64,000 bases of DNA from Terripilifer ovatus (GTDB taxonomy: Bacteria > Pseudomonadota > Alphaproteobacteria > Rhizobiales > Beijerinckiaceae): NCBI GenBank assembly GCA_029222685.1, contig JARHVB010000083.1, forward strand, positions 48,601 to 112,600, written 5' to 3'. This document shows, piece after piece, positions 32,785 through 43,000 of the stretch; the first letter of the stretch is position 1; each line of letters opens with the position of its first letter. The notes beneath the pieces were generated by a model. It did not search any database. It was not told the DNA's origin and saw only the letters and a program-made list of their open reading frames with translations. The position numbers and the translations under genes were made by a program.

Positions 32785-34046
32785 TCGGCCGCTGCTCCAA
32801 CTGTCGTTCGAGATTGCGTTTGCGTTTTCGGCAAGTTCTTGGGCATGCCGGTCGGCCACCAATGGTCTTCCCATTCGTCCTCGTAGAGATGCCTGATCTG
32901 CGGCAGCACCTTCTGGGCGAAAAGGTCGGTGTTATATCTGGTCAGGTCGCGGCTCATGTTGCCGAACTGGAGCAGCAGCAGGAGATGGCCCACGTGCATC
33001 TCCTTGCAGACCGACAACAGCTTCTCTGCGACTTCGTCGGGGCTGCCGATGACCACATGCCCCTCGTCGAAGAATTTCGCGCCGCCGCCCGAGCGCGTCG
33101 CCTTGCGCGATTCCTCGGCGGCGCGCAGCACCTGCGAGGTGACCCTGGCGCGCACCGTCGCCTCCGACGTATAGCCCGGCGGATTGGCGTAGCTGGGGTC
33201 GGTGTGGAGGCAACGATTGTAGAAATAGTCGGCCGGCCCGCCATAGAGTTTCTCGGCCTCGGCGCGGGTCTCGGCGACGCCGACGAATTGCAGGAAGGCT
33301 GCCTGATAGGGATTGGGCTGTTTGCCGAGACGCTGCATCTCGCCCCAGAAGCCCTTGATATGGGTCATGCTGGCCTGGTGGCCGAAATAGGAGAGATTGG
33401 CGTAGACGAAGCTGCGCTGCGCGCACATCTGCCAGGTCTCCACCGAGCCGCCGCCGGGAATCCAGACCGGCGGATTGGGTTTCTGGATCGGCCGCGGCCA
33501 GCAGTTCACATAGCGCTGCTGATTGTAGCGGCCGTTGAACGCGAACGGCTTGTCGGCGTGCCAGGCCTGCAGCACGAAGTCGATGCCCTCGTAATAGCGC
33601 TCGCGCAGGTTCGACGGGTTCTGGCCGTAGGCGTAACAGGTGTCCATCGGCGTGCCGACTGGAAAGCCGGCGATGAGCCGGCCGCCGGAGATGCAATCGA
33701 GCATCGCCATTTCCTCGGCCACGCGCGTCGGCGGGTTGTACAGCGCCACCGAATTGCCGAGCACACAGATCGCCGATTCCCTGGTATTGCGTGCCAGCGT
33801 CGAGGCGATGAGATTGGGCGAGGGCATCAGCCCATAGGCGTTCGAATGATGCTCGTTGACGCAGATACCGTCGAAGCCGGCGGTGGCGGCATATTCGAGC
33901 TGATCCATATATTCGTGATAATGCTCGTGGCCGCGCAATGGATCGAACAGGGCCGGATCGATATCGACCCAGACGGAATTGTGCTTGTCCTTGAAGTCTT
34001 CCGGCAGATCCTGATAGGGCATCAGGTGAAACCAGAGCACTTTCAT
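32781..34046 (-). CDS. LLM class flavin-dependent oxidoreductase
   Basis: A 421-residue luciferase-like monooxygenase, which uses FMNH2 and O2. Seen: MKVLWFHLMPYQDLPEDF, the active-site region GFDGICVNEHHSNAYGLMPSP (pattern split; NEHH around residue 63), LGNSVALYNPPTRVAEEMAMLD, GGRLIAGFPVGTP and PNPPVWIPGGGS. It is the first gene of an operon with the alpha/beta hydrolase (4-base overlap) and the NCS1 permease. Together they look like an uptake and ring-opening route for a nitrogen heterocycle; the flavin reductase partner is not in the operon. Confidence 0.9.
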   Translation of the reverse strand: MKVLWFHLMPYQDLPEDFKDKHNSVWVDIDPALFDPLRGHEHYHEYMDQLEYAATAGFDGICVNEHHSNAYGLMPSPNLIASTLARNTRESAICVLGNSVALYNPPTRVAEEMAMLDCISGGRLIAGFPVGTPMDTCYAYGQNPSNLRERYYEGIDFVLQAWHADKPFAFNGRYNQQRYVNCWPRPIQKPNPPVWIPGGGSVETWQMCAQRSFVYANLSYFGHQASMTHIKGFWGEMQRLGKQPNPYQAAFLQFVGVAETRAEAEKLYGGPADYFYNRCLHTDPSYANPPGYTSEATVRARVTSQVLRAAEESRKATRSGGGAKFFDEGHVVIGSPDEVAEKLLSVCKEMHVGHLLLLLQFGNMSRDLTRYNTDLFAQKVLPQIRHLYEDEWEDHWWPTGMPKNLPKTQTQSRTTVGAAAE

Positions 34047-34279
34047 CGTTCTCTCCCGGCCAGCGTTCTTGGTGTTGTCTTGGCGTTCTGAAGCCGATGA
34101 TGGCGCATGCGGGAGCCGCTGGCAATGGAGAGCGGAACCGCACCCTCAAGGCGTCCCGGCGTCGTTTCTGTGCAAAATCTCAGGAAGTTTGGCGAATCTG
34201 GAGCAACTTGCGCGCAAGTTGGCCTATTGGCTTTGGCCCATTCAAACCAGATCAGAGTCCGAGATCGAATCCATGTCAG

Positions 34280-35452
34280 ATGAATGAGCGCGACGTGTCA
34301 TCAGCGCAGCGGACACTGGCGTTCGGCCTGATCGTCTGCGGCACGGTGCTCGGCATCGCCGCGACGGATCTCGTCCTGCCGGCGATACCGAGCCTGCCTC
34401 AGACCTTGCACGGTACGCCAGCGCAGGCCCAATTTGTGCTCGCCGCCTATGTCGCGGGCACTGGCGCCGGGCTTCTCGCGTTCGGCGAACTCGGCGCGCG
34501 GATGAGCCAGCGCCGGCTGCTGTTCGCTTCATTGCTGCTCTTCGCCGCTACGTCGTTTGCGGCTGTGCTGGCGCCGTCGATAAATGCGCTGATCGCGATC
34601 AGGCTTGTGCAGGGCGCCGCCGGTTCGGCCGCTGCAGTGTTCGCGCCCGGCATCATAAGGGCGCTTTATCCCGGCACGCGGGCCGTCGGCGCGCTTGGCC
34701 GCCTCGGCAGCATCGAAGCGCTGGTGCCTGCACTGGCGCCGGTCGCCGGCGCATGGCTGCTGAGCGTGTCCGACTGGAAGGCTTCCTTCGTCGTGGTGGG
34801 AGCGCTGGCGCTGCTTCTCGCCATTATCTTGATCTGCGTGCGCCGCAGCCTGCCGTCGATCGTTCGTCCGACAGCGCACGGGAGTTATCTCGCACTATTG
34901 ACCAACGCCGCCTTCCTACGCCTGGCCCTGAGCCAGGCCTGCACATTGGGCGGGCTCCTCGTCGTCGTATTCGGCGCGCCGGCCATCATCGTCTCCGTCA
35001 TGAAAGGTAGCTTGGTCGACTTCATCATCATGCAGGTGACAGGCGTCGTCTTCTTCATCATCGGCGCGAATGCTTCGCACCGGCTGGTGACGCGCTACGG
35101 CGCCGAGCGCACGATTTTGGGCGGCTCGATCCTGTCGGCGTTCGGCGGCTGCGGCATCCTAGCCTACGCGCTCGTCGGCGGCGGCAATCCCGTGGCGCTG
35201 GCGCTGCTGTTCATTCCGATGAATCTCGGGCTGGGATTTCGCGGTCCGCCAGGATTTCTGCATGCGGTTCTTGCTTCGAATGGTGATGATTCGCGCGGTG
35301 CTGCGCTCGTCATTCTCGCCATTCTGCTGATCACCGCTTTGGGAACCGCGATTGCCGCGCCGCTGATCACGATCGGACTTATTCCCGTGGCGACCATCGC
35401 CGCGTGCATCTCGTGCAGCTCGGTGCTTATTCTGATGTTCGGACAACGCTGA
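34280..35452 (+). CDS. MFS multidrug-type transporter (Bcr/CflA-like)
   Basis: A 390-residue major facilitator protein with twelve predicted helices. The first helix ends in AATDLVLPAIPSLPQTL, followed by FVLAAYVAGTGAGLLAFGELGARMSQRR (pattern split: GELGARMSQRR is the loop-2 motif) and RLVQGAAGSAAAVFAPGIIRAL with the antiporter-like motif C region APVAGAWLLS. This fits the DHA1 Bcr/CflA drug-efflux branch. The ATG at 34280 was chosen because it starts the family sequence; the frame is open from 34097. The riboswitch-controlled guanidine operon begins 145 bases after the stop, so read-through from this gene would reach the aptamer. Confidence 0.85.
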   Translation: MNERDVSSAQRTLAFGLIVCGTVLGIAATDLVLPAIPSLPQTLHGTPAQAQFVLAAYVAGTGAGLLAFGELGARMSQRRLLFASLLLFAATSFAAVLAPSINALIAIRLVQGAAGSAAAVFAPGIIRALYPGTRAVGALGRLGSIEALVPALAPVAGAWLLSVSDWKASFVVVGALALLLAIILICVRRSLPSIVRPTAHGSYLALLTNAAFLRLALSQACTLGGLLVVVFGAPAIIVSVMKGSLVDFIIMQVTGVVFFIIGANASHRLVTRYGAERTILGGSILSAFGGCGILAYALVGGGNPVALALLFIPMNLGLGFRGPPGFLHAVLASNGDDSRGAALVILAILLITALGTAIAAPLITIGLIPVATIAACISCSSVLILMFGQR

Positions 35453-35596
35453 TCTTCGCAAAGGAGCCTGTGTAGTGCGCAATTGCGTAATTTATAGGCA
35501 ATTGTAGTGTGCGGAGAATAGGGCGGCGGCAAATATCTTTTATAAATCAGGCATATCGTCCTTGGCACGTCTCCTGCTTCTTCTAGTCTGAGTTGG

Positions 35597-35703
35597 TTGC
35601 TAGGGTTCCGGCTTTGCTGTTGCAGAGTGCTGGTCCGAGAGCAGCCGCTTGCGGGGGAGAAATCCCCGCAGGTGCACGGCGGGATAAAAACCCGGGAGAC
35701 CTC
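35597..35703 (+). promoter_or_regulatory. Guanidine-I (ykkC) riboswitch aptamer
   Basis: Contains the class hallmarks in order: CTAGGGTTCCG at 35600-35610, CTGGTCCGAGAGCAG at 35630-35644, a hairpin GCGGGGG...TCCCCGC, and ACGGCGGGATAAAAACCCG then GGAGA at 35676-35699. These match the guanidine-I aptamer consensus. A terminator hairpin starts 8 bases later. All downstream genes fit guanidine uptake and degradation, which supports the call. Confidence 0.93.
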
Positions 35704-35710
35704 GTGAGCC

Positions 35711-35748
35711 AAGGGATTGGCAGCGCGGTCTATCGCCAATCCCTTTTT
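35711..35748 (+). terminator. Riboswitch expression-platform terminator
   Basis: Perfect 11-bp stem AAGGGATTGGC (35711-35721) / GCCAATCCCTT (35735-35745), 13-base loop, then TTTTT to 35748. It lies between the guanidine aptamer and the first gene, so free RNA should terminate and guanidine binding should permit read-through. The 3' arm can also pair with the ribosome site (35739-35767). Confidence 0.88.
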
Positions 35749-35772
35749 GTAAATTTACAAAAGGGATGTCAC

Positions 35773-36879
35773 ATGAGCACTCTGACTTTTTCAGCACTCC
35801 GTTTCCCTATTTTTCGCTCTCCAGTCTTACGTTCTCTCGTCGGCGCTTCGCTGCTCGCTCTTGCGACCATCGCACCCGCGCATGCCGCCCCGAAGAAGGA
35901 CTTCAAGGTCGCCTGGTCGATCTATGTCGGCTGGATGCCGTGGGGCTATGCCGCCGATACCGGCATCGTCAAAAAGTGGGCCGACAAATACGGCCTCACC
36001 ATCGAGGTGAAACAGTTCAACGACTATGTTGAATCGGTGAACCAATATACCGCAGGCAGCTTTGACGCGGTCACGATCACCAACATGGATGCGCTGTCGA
36101 TCCCCGCCGCAGGTGGTGTCGATACGACGGCCGTCATCATGGGGGACTTCTCGAACGGCAATGATGCCGTCATCCTGAAAAACAAGTCCGACCTCGCCGC
36201 CATCAAGGGACAGAAGATCAATCTCGTCGAGTTCTCGGTCTCGCATTACCTGTTGGCGCGGGCGCTGGAGAGCAAGAAGCTCGCGGAAAAGGACATCAAA
36301 GTCGTCAATACGTCGGACGCGGACCTCGCCGCCGCCTACAAGACGCCGGAAGTCACCGCGGTCGTAACATGGAATCCGATCGTATCGGAAATACTCGCGT
36401 CGCCGGATGCCAAGAAGGTCTTCGATTCCTCGCAGATTCCCGGCGAGATCATGGACCTGATGGTCGCCAACACCGCGGTTCTCAAGGACAACCCGGATTT
36501 CGGCAAGGCGCTGGTCGGCATCTGGTACGAGACGATCGCCAAGATGAACGCTGCGGGCGCAGAAGGGACCGCCGCCAAGGAAGCCATGGCGAAAGCGTCC
36601 GGCACGGATCTCGCCGGGTTCGAAAGCCAGCTCGCATCGACCAAGCTTTTCGACAAGGCTCCCGACGCCGTAACCTTTACGAAGAGCGCGGCGATCAAGT
36701 CGACGATGGATCACGTGCGCAAATTCCTGTTCGAGAAGGCATTGCTCGGAAAGGACGCCAAATCGGCGGATGTCGTCGGCATCGAGCTGGCGGACAAGTC
36801 TGTCCTCGGCAACAAGGGCAATGTGAAACTGCGTTTCGATGCGACTTATATGGATGCCGCCGCAGCCGGTAAACTCTGA
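35773..36879 (+). CDS. ABC transporter substrate-binding protein for guanidine/urea-type solute
   Basis: A 368-residue periplasmic binding protein of the NMT1/taurine-nitrate type annotated as putative urea ABC transporter receptor. Seen: a long N region and signal peptide ending ATIAPAHAAPKK, then FKVAWSIYVGWMPWGYAADT, FDAVTITNMDALSIPAAGG, and DVVGIELADKSVLGNKG. First gene after the guanidine-I riboswitch, with AAGGGATG as ribosome site. Genomic context makes guanidine the likely ligand; urea is the alternative. It should deliver its ligand to the permease and ATPase encoded next. Confidence 0.9.
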   Translation: MSTLTFSALRFPIFRSPVLRSLVGASLLALATIAPAHAAPKKDFKVAWSIYVGWMPWGYAADTGIVKKWADKYGLTIEVKQFNDYVESVNQYTAGSFDAVTITNMDALSIPAAGGVDTTAVIMGDFSNGNDAVILKNKSDLAAIKGQKINLVEFSVSHYLLARALESKKLAEKDIKVVNTSDADLAAAYKTPEVTAVVTWNPIVSEILASPDAKKVFDSSQIPGEIMDLMVANTAVLKDNPDFGKALVGIWYETIAKMNAAGAEGTAAKEAMAKASGTDLAGFESQLASTKLFDKAPDAVTFTKSAAIKSTMDHVRKFLFEKALLGKDAKSADVVGIELADKSVLGNKGNVKLRFDATYMDAAAAGKL

Positions 36880-36911
36880 TCGTCAATTACCATTAGGGCG
36901 ATCGGATCGTC

Positions 36912-37730
36912 ATGCGTCTCATGAATCTTAAACCGGGCCGGCAGGCGCGCTTCGTCCTTGCCGGACTGCCGTTCGTGTTGCTCGTGGCAGCCTATTTCAT
37001 TGGCTCGGGCATGAGACTGGCGGAGAATCCCAACGACAAACTGCTGCCTGCGCTGTCCAGTATGGCGCAGGCGGTGAAGCATATGGCGTTCGAGACTGAC
37101 GTTCGCACCGGCAGCATCCTGATGCTGTCGGACACGCTCGCAAGTCTCGGCAGATTGTTGTGGGCACTGGCCATTTCCACCTCTGCGGCGCTGGTGCTGG
37201 GCATTGCCATCGGCCTGCTGCCCGGCGCGAATGCGCTGCTGGCGCCGTTCGTCGGCGTGGCCTCCATGGTGCCGCCGCTGGCGCTGCTGCCGATCCTGTT
37301 CATCGTGATGGGACTTGGCGAAAATTCAAAGGTCGCATTGATCGTGATCGGCACCTTGCCGTGCATCATCCGCGATCTGACGATGAGGGTGCTGGAGCTG
37401 CCACGCGAGCAGTTGATCAAGGCGCAGACGCTCGGCGCTTCGACCTGGCAGGTGGCGCTGCGCGTCGTGCTGCCGCAGATCCTGCCGCGATTGATCGACT
37501 CCTTGCGACTCCAGCTTGGGCCGGCCTGGCTGTTCCTGATCGCCGCGGAGGCGATCGCGTCCGATTCGGGGCTCGGCTATCGCATCTTCCTCGTGCGGCG
37601 CTATCTCGCGATGGACGTCATTATTCCCTATGTCATCTGGATCACCTTCCTCGCCTTCCTGATGGATGCCGGCCTTCGCCTGCTGCAACGCAAGCTGTTT
37701 CCATGGTTTGCCTCGGTGAGGGCGGAATGA
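36912..37730 (+). CDS. ABC transporter permease
   Basis: A 272-residue inner-membrane permease with about six hydrophobic segments. Seen: FVLAGLPFVLLVAAYFIGSG in the first helix and the EAA loop LIKAQTLGASTWQVALRVVL (around residues 171-190), which docks the ATPase. Follows the binding-protein gene by 32 bases and overlaps the ATPase start (ATGA). Belongs to the nitrate/taurine/urea-type ABC importers. In this operon it would carry guanidine into the cell. Confidence 0.92.
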   Translation: MRLMNLKPGRQARFVLAGLPFVLLVAAYFIGSGMRLAENPNDKLLPALSSMAQAVKHMAFETDVRTGSILMLSDTLASLGRLLWALAISTSAALVLGIAIGLLPGANALLAPFVGVASMVPPLALLPILFIVMGLGENSKVALIVIGTLPCIIRDLTMRVLELPREQLIKAQTLGASTWQVALRVVLPQILPRLIDSLRLQLGPAWLFLIAAEAIASDSGLGYRIFLVRRYLAMDVIIPYVIWITFLAFLMDAGLRLLQRKLFPWFASVRAE

Positions 37731-38467
37731 GCGCGATCCGTTTCGACAATGTCTGGAAAGAATACGGCGACCATATCGTCCTCGAGCGCATTTCGCTCGA
37801 CGTTGCGTCGCGCGCTTTCATCGCGCTTGTCGGTCCTTCGGGATGCGGCAAGACCACGTTCCTTCGCATGCTGCTGGGAGAAGAAAGGCCGACGCGCGGG
37901 CAAATCCTCGTCGACGGTGTCCCGCTGAAGCCGGAGCCCGATGCGGATCGCGGCGTGGTGTTCCAGCGCTATTCGGTTTTCCCGCATCTGACCGTGCTGC
38001 AGAACGTACTGCTCGGGCGCGAATTGCAGCATTCGAAGATTATCGGTCGTTTGCTCGGCGCCTCGAAGCGTAAGGCAGTCGATGAGGCGATGGCGCTGCT
38101 CGCGGAGGTCGGCCTGTCCGGTCACGAAGACAAATATCCGGCAGCGCTGTCGGGCGGCATGCAGCAGCGGCTTGCGCTGGCGCAGGCTATCATGCGCGGG
38201 CCGAAAATCCTGCTGCTCGATGAGCCGTTCGGCGCACTCGATCCAGGCATCCGTGCCGACATTCATGTGCTGATGAAGCGGCTATGGAACGAGACCGAGC
38301 TGACCGTCGTCATGGTCACGCACGATCTCAGCGAGGCGTTTCGGCTTGCGACACGGGTGATTGCGTTCGAGCGCAGCCGCAACCGCCCCGAAGAACGCGA
38401 ACGTTACGGCGCGACCATCTCGCGCGATCTTGAAATCTTTCCTCGCCGCATCGCGGCGGCGAGGTAA
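37727..38467 (+). CDS. ABC transporter ATP-binding protein
   Basis: A 246-residue ATPase of a nitrate/taurine-type importer. Seen: Walker A GPSGCGKTT (residues ~37-45), Q-loop VFQRYSVFPHLTV, signature LSGGMQQRLALAQAI, Walker B ILLLDEPFGALDPG and the switch His in VTHDLSEAF. The ATG overlaps the permease stop by four bases. It powers uptake by the riboswitch-controlled importer. Confidence 0.95.
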   Translation: MSAIRFDNVWKEYGDHIVLERISLDVASRAFIALVGPSGCGKTTFLRMLLGEERPTRGQILVDGVPLKPEPDADRGVVFQRYSVFPHLTVLQNVLLGRELQHSKIIGRLLGASKRKAVDEAMALLAEVGLSGHEDKYPAALSGGMQQRLALAQAIMRGPKILLLDEPFGALDPGIRADIHVLMKRLWNETELTVVMVTHDLSEAFRLATRVIAFERSRNRPEERERYGATISRDLEIFPRRIAAAR

Positions 38468-38550
38468 CCGCATCCGCTCCGGCCGGGACGACCCGGCCGA
38501 ACATGGAGCATGCGCCGGGACGGCCCGGCATTGTCTGGAAAGGGCAAGTC

Positions 38551-39384
38551 ATGATCCCGACGACAGAGCAGCGGGCCGAAATCGAGGCCAACAAAAAGCG
38601 ATATGAAGAGTTGAAGGCCGCGGGCCAGGGGCAGGCGCCCCGCGCATTGCCGGGGCCGACAGCGCGGGACGGCGCGCCGATCGCGGAAAGAGCCATCCTT
38701 GCGCGGGAAACGATTCCCGGCGGCTGGTACTGGACGATCCGGCTGGCGCGGGGCGACGCCCTGCGGATCGTCAATCGCAGCGGGCACTCCAGCGTCAGCC
38801 TGCTGGCCTGGAGCAGCGCCGATCCCAGCGAGCGGCTCAACCATGCCGACACCATCAAGGTGCAATGGACGGCAAGCCTGCGCAAGGGGCGGGTGATCCT
38901 CTCCGACATGGGGCGTGTGCTGTTCAGCATGATCGAAGACACCAGCGGCGCCCACGATACGCTCGCGGGCGGCTCCAACGCCGCCACCAACAAAGCGCGC
39001 TATGGAAGCGTGGCGACCCGCAATACGCGTGACAATTTCATTCTCGCGGCGGGTAAACTCGGGCTCGACCGGCGCGACGTGATGCCCTGCATCAGCTTCT
39101 TCGCGCCGGTCAGCGTCGATGCGGCCGGCCGCTTCGCCTGGGACGCCGGCCGCTGCAGCGCCGGCGATTTCATCGATCTGCGCGCCGAAATGGATGTTCT
39201 CGTGGCGCTGTCGAACTGTCCGCATCCGCTCGATCCGGCGACCGTCTATGCGCCGCAGCCGGTGGATGTCATTTGCTACGCGCCGGAGCCGGCGGGCGCC
39301 GACGATCTCTGCCGCACGGCAAGCGCGGAGGCGATCCGCGCCTTCGAGAACAATGCACGTCTTTCCAACCGTGCGGCGAGGTGA
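38551..39384 (+). CDS. DUF1989 protein, urea carboxylase-associated protein 1 (carboxyguanidine deiminase subunit)
   Basis: A 277-residue protein of the urea amidolyase-associated family (UAAP1, DUF1989). Seen: LRIVNRSGHSSVSLLAWSSA, DTIKVQWTASLRKGRVILSD, DTSGAHDTLAGGSN and MPCISFFAPVSVDAAGRFAW. Proteins of this pair, CgdA and CgdB, were shown in other bacteria to form carboxyguanidine deiminase, converting carboxyguanidine to allophanate and ammonia. Which of the two subunits this is was not decided. The ATG at 38551 after GGAAAGGG was preferred to an upstream ATG at 38503. The next gene, its partner, starts six bases after the stop. Confidence 0.9.
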   Translation: MIPTTEQRAEIEANKKRYEELKAAGQGQAPRALPGPTARDGAPIAERAILARETIPGGWYWTIRLARGDALRIVNRSGHSSVSLLAWSSADPSERLNHADTIKVQWTASLRKGRVILSDMGRVLFSMIEDTSGAHDTLAGGSNAATNKARYGSVATRNTRDNFILAAGKLGLDRRDVMPCISFFAPVSVDAAGRFAWDAGRCSAGDFIDLRAEMDVLVALSNCPHPLDPATVYAPQPVDVICYAPEPAGADDLCRTASAEAIRAFENNARLSNRAAR

Positions 39385-39389
39385 GCGCG

Positions 39390-40031
39390 ATGACCATGCC
39401 ATCCATCCCCGCCAATGCCCGCATCGTGCTCGATTGCGAGATCGCCGCCACCACGCCCTGGTCCGCCATTGTCCGCAAAGGCCAGAGCATCCGCATCGTC
39501 GACAGCCACGGCCAGCAGGCGGTCGATACGCTGTTCTATTGCGCCGACGACCTGCAGGAGCGCTACAGCGGGCAGGATACGCTCCGCGCCCAGGGCGCCG
39601 CCTATATCAGCACGGGCAGCGCCATCATCTCCAACGAGGGGAGGATCATGCTGCGCGTGGTGGCCGACACCTGCGGCCTGCACGACACGTCGGCAGGCGC
39701 GTGTTCCTGCGAAAGCAACACTGTGAGATTCGGGCACGCCACCAAGTACCTTCATGCCTGCCGCGAGAATTTCCTGATCGAAGCTGCCAGGCACGGCCTG
39801 TCGAAACGCGACATCGTTCCCAACCTGAATTTCTTCATGAACGTACCGATCGATCCGTCGGGCAATTTCACCGTGGTCGACGGCGTCTCCAGGCCCGGCG
39901 ACTATGTCGAGCTCACGGCGGAAATGGATGTGCTGTGCCTGATCTCGAACTGCCCGCAGATCAACAATCCCTGCAACGGCTTTTTCCCGACGCCGATCCA
40001 GGTCGTGATCTACCAAGCGGCGGAGGGGTAG
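39390..40031 (+). CDS. DUF1989 protein, urea carboxylase-associated protein 2 (carboxyguanidine deiminase subunit)
   Basis: A 213-residue partner of the preceding DUF1989 protein (UAAP2 type). Seen: SIRIVDSHGQQAVDTLFYCA, DTLRAQGAAYISTGSAIISN, the Cys-rich ADTCGLHDTSAGACSCESN (likely metal ligands), VPNLNFFMNVPID and LISNCPQINNPCNGF. Expected to form the heteromeric carboxyguanidine deiminase with the upstream protein. The ATG at 39390 follows that gene by six bases, and the carboxylase gene follows four bases after the stop, so the three are tightly coupled. Confidence 0.9.
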   Translation: MTMPSIPANARIVLDCEIAATTPWSAIVRKGQSIRIVDSHGQQAVDTLFYCADDLQERYSGQDTLRAQGAAYISTGSAIISNEGRIMLRVVADTCGLHDTSAGACSCESNTVRFGHATKYLHACRENFLIEAARHGLSKRDIVPNLNFFMNVPIDPSGNFTVVDGVSRPGDYVELTAEMDVLCLISNCPQINNPCNGFFPTPIQVVIYQAAEG

Positions 40032-40035
40032 TCGC

Positions 40036-43000
40036 ATGTTCACGAAAGTTCTGATTGCCAACCGGGGCGAAATCGCCGGTCGGATCGGCAAGACTTTGCG
40101 GCGGATGGGGATTGCATCGGTCGCCGTCTATTCGGATACGGATCGTTTCACCACGCCGGTGCGGGATGCGGACGAGGCGGTCCACATTGGTCCGTCGCCG
40201 GCGGCGGAAAGCTATCTGAATGTCGATGCCATCGTGCAGGCCTGCCTGCAGACCGGCGCGCAGGCGGTCCATCCCGGTTACGGGTTTCTGTCCGAAAACA
40301 AAGGTTTCGCGGAAAGGCTCGCGGCGCTTGGAATCCGTTTCATCGGGCCGCGGCCGGAGCATCTCGAAGCGTTCGGACTGAAGCACAGGGCGCGCGAACT
40401 CGCGCGGCGGAGCCAGGTGGCCTTGCTGCCGGGATCGGACTTGCTGGAGAGCGCCGACGAAGCGATGGCGGAAGCCGGGCGCATCGGTTTCCCGCTCATG
40501 CTGAAGAGCACCGCCGGTGGCGGCGGCATCGGCATGCAGTTGTGCCATGACGCTGCGACCTTGCGTGAGCGTTTCGAAGCGGTGCAGAGGACGGCGCGGG
40601 CGAGCTTCGGCGATGCGCGGGTCTATCTCGAGCGGTTCGTGGCGGAAGCCCGGCATATCGAGGTGCAGATTTTCGGCGACGGCAGGGGCGGCGTCGTCGT
40701 ACTCGGCGAGCGTGATTGTTCGCTCCAGCGCCGCAACCAGAAGGTCGTCGAGGAAACACCGGCGCCGGGCATCGGCGACGCCATGCGCACGCGCCTCCAC
40801 GAGGCGGCGGTGGCGCTCGGAAAGAGCGTGCAGTACGAATCCGCCGGCACTGTCGAGTTCATCTACGATGTGGAACGGGAGGATTTCTATTTCCTCGAGG
40901 TCAACACGCGGCTGCAGGTCGAGCATCCGGTGACGGAAGCTGTCTTCGGGATCGACCTGGTCGAGTGCATGGTCCGGCAGGCTGCCGGCGAGGACGTGCT
41001 GGCTGATCTGACGCGACTGAAGCCGCAGGGCGCGGCGATCGAGGCGCGCGTTTACGCTGAAAATCCCAGCGCCGGCTTTCGGCCGAGCGCCGGCCGGCTG
41101 ACCTCGGTCGTGTTTCCGAAAGATGTCCGCGTCGACGGTTGGATCGAGACCGGCGTAGAAGTGACGCCGTTCTATGATCCGATGCTGGCGAAGGTGATCG
41201 TTGCCGCGGACACGCGCGATGCCGCGATCGCGAAACTCGAAACGGCCCTGGACGCCACCACGATCGCGGGCATCGAAACCAATCTCGGCTACCTGCGTAC
41301 GATCGCCGGCTCGGATGCCTTCCGCAGCGGCCGCGTCGCAACGAATGTTCTGGCGAATTTCGCCTTTGCGCCGCGCACGCTGGATGTGCTGGCGGCCGGC
41401 GCGCAATCGACGATCCAGGAATTGCCGGGACGCATCGGCCTCTGGGATGTTGGCGTGCCGCCGAGCGGGCCGATGGACGAGAGGTCGTTCCGGCTTGCCA
41501 ACAGGGTCGTCGGAAATCCCGAAACGACCACGGCGCTGGAGATGACGGCGAGGGGCGCCACCTTGCGCTTCAATGTCGACCGGACGTTCGCGCTTGTCGG
41601 CGCGCGCATGACAGCGACGCTCGACGGTTCGGACGTTGCGAACAACGTGCCGGTCGAGGCGCGGGCAGGGCAGACGCTCGCCATCGGTGGGATCGAGGGG
41701 CCGGGGCTGCGCACCTATCTTGCCGTGCGAGGCGGCTTCGACGTGCCGGAGTATCTGGGGTCGCGCGCCACGTTCGCGCTGGGCGGTTTCGGCGGTCACG
41801 CCACCGGCGCGCTCAAGGTGGGGGACGTCCTGCATCTGGGCACTGCAGAGACCTATGCGCCGCGCGCCTTGTTGGCAGACGAGGCTCCGCAGTTGACGCG
41901 CGACTGGCGGCTGGGCGTGATCTACGGACCGCATGGGGCGCCGGATTTCTTCGTCGATGCCGATATCGCGACATTGTTTGCCGCGGAATATGAGGTGCAT
42001 TTCAATTCGGCGCGGACCGGTGTCCGGCTGATCGGACCCAGGCCCGCATGGGCGCGACCGGACGGCGGCGAGGCCGGACTTCACCCCTCCAATATCCACG
42101 ACAATGCCTATGCGATCGGCTCCATCGACTTCACCGGCGACATGCCGATCATTCTGGGTCCGGACGGTCCAAGCCTCGGCGGTTTCGTCTGTCCGGCGGT
42201 GACGGCCCGCAACGAGATGTGGAAGCTCGGCCAGCTCAAGCCCGGCGACAAGCTGCGCTTCGTGCCGGTGCTGCGGCCGGATGATCCGGTTGCGGGGCCG
42301 ATCGTTGCGGGAGCGCCGCAGCGGCTTGGCTCGCCGCAGCGCTTTGGCTCGCCGATCGTCGCGCGCGATGAATCCGGTTCCATCCCGGTGATCTATCGCC
42401 GCTCGGGCGACGACAACCTGCTCGTCGAATACGGCCCGATGACGCTCGATATCGGGCTTCGCATGCGCGTGCATCTGCTGGCGAAGGCCATCACGGACGC
42501 CAGGCTTTCCGGCCTCATCGAGCTGACGCCGGGAATCCGCTCGCTGCAAATCCACTACGATGGCGCCAAGCTGCCGCGCATAAGACTGCTCGACGTGTTG
42601 CGGGAGATCGAAGCCGCGCTGCCGTCGGTCGACGAAATGGTGGTTCCGAGCCGCATCGTCCGGCTGCCGCTGTCGTGGAACGATCCCCAGGCCGAACTGG
42701 CAATGCGAAAATATCAGGAACTCGTTCGCCCGAATGCGCCGTGGTGCCCGTCGAACATCGAATTCATCCGCCGCATGAACGGGCTGAAGGACGAGGACGC
42801 CGTCAAGCAGGTGATTTTCGACGCGCGCTACCTGGTGCTCGGTCTGGGCGACGTCTATCTTGGAGCCCCCGTGGCGACGCCGGTCGATCCGCGCCATCGA
42901 CTGGTGACGACGAAATACAACCCGGCGCGCACCTGGACGCCGGAAAACGCGGTCGGCATCGGCGGCGCCTATATGTGCGTGTACGGCATGGAAGGGCCGG

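Noticed and set aside
35597..35703. Thiamine pyrophosphate riboswitch
   Set aside because: Considered because of an NMT1-like receptor and a CytX-like permease nearby, but the TPP consensus CTGAGA/ACCTGATC is absent while the guanidine-I hallmarks are all present.
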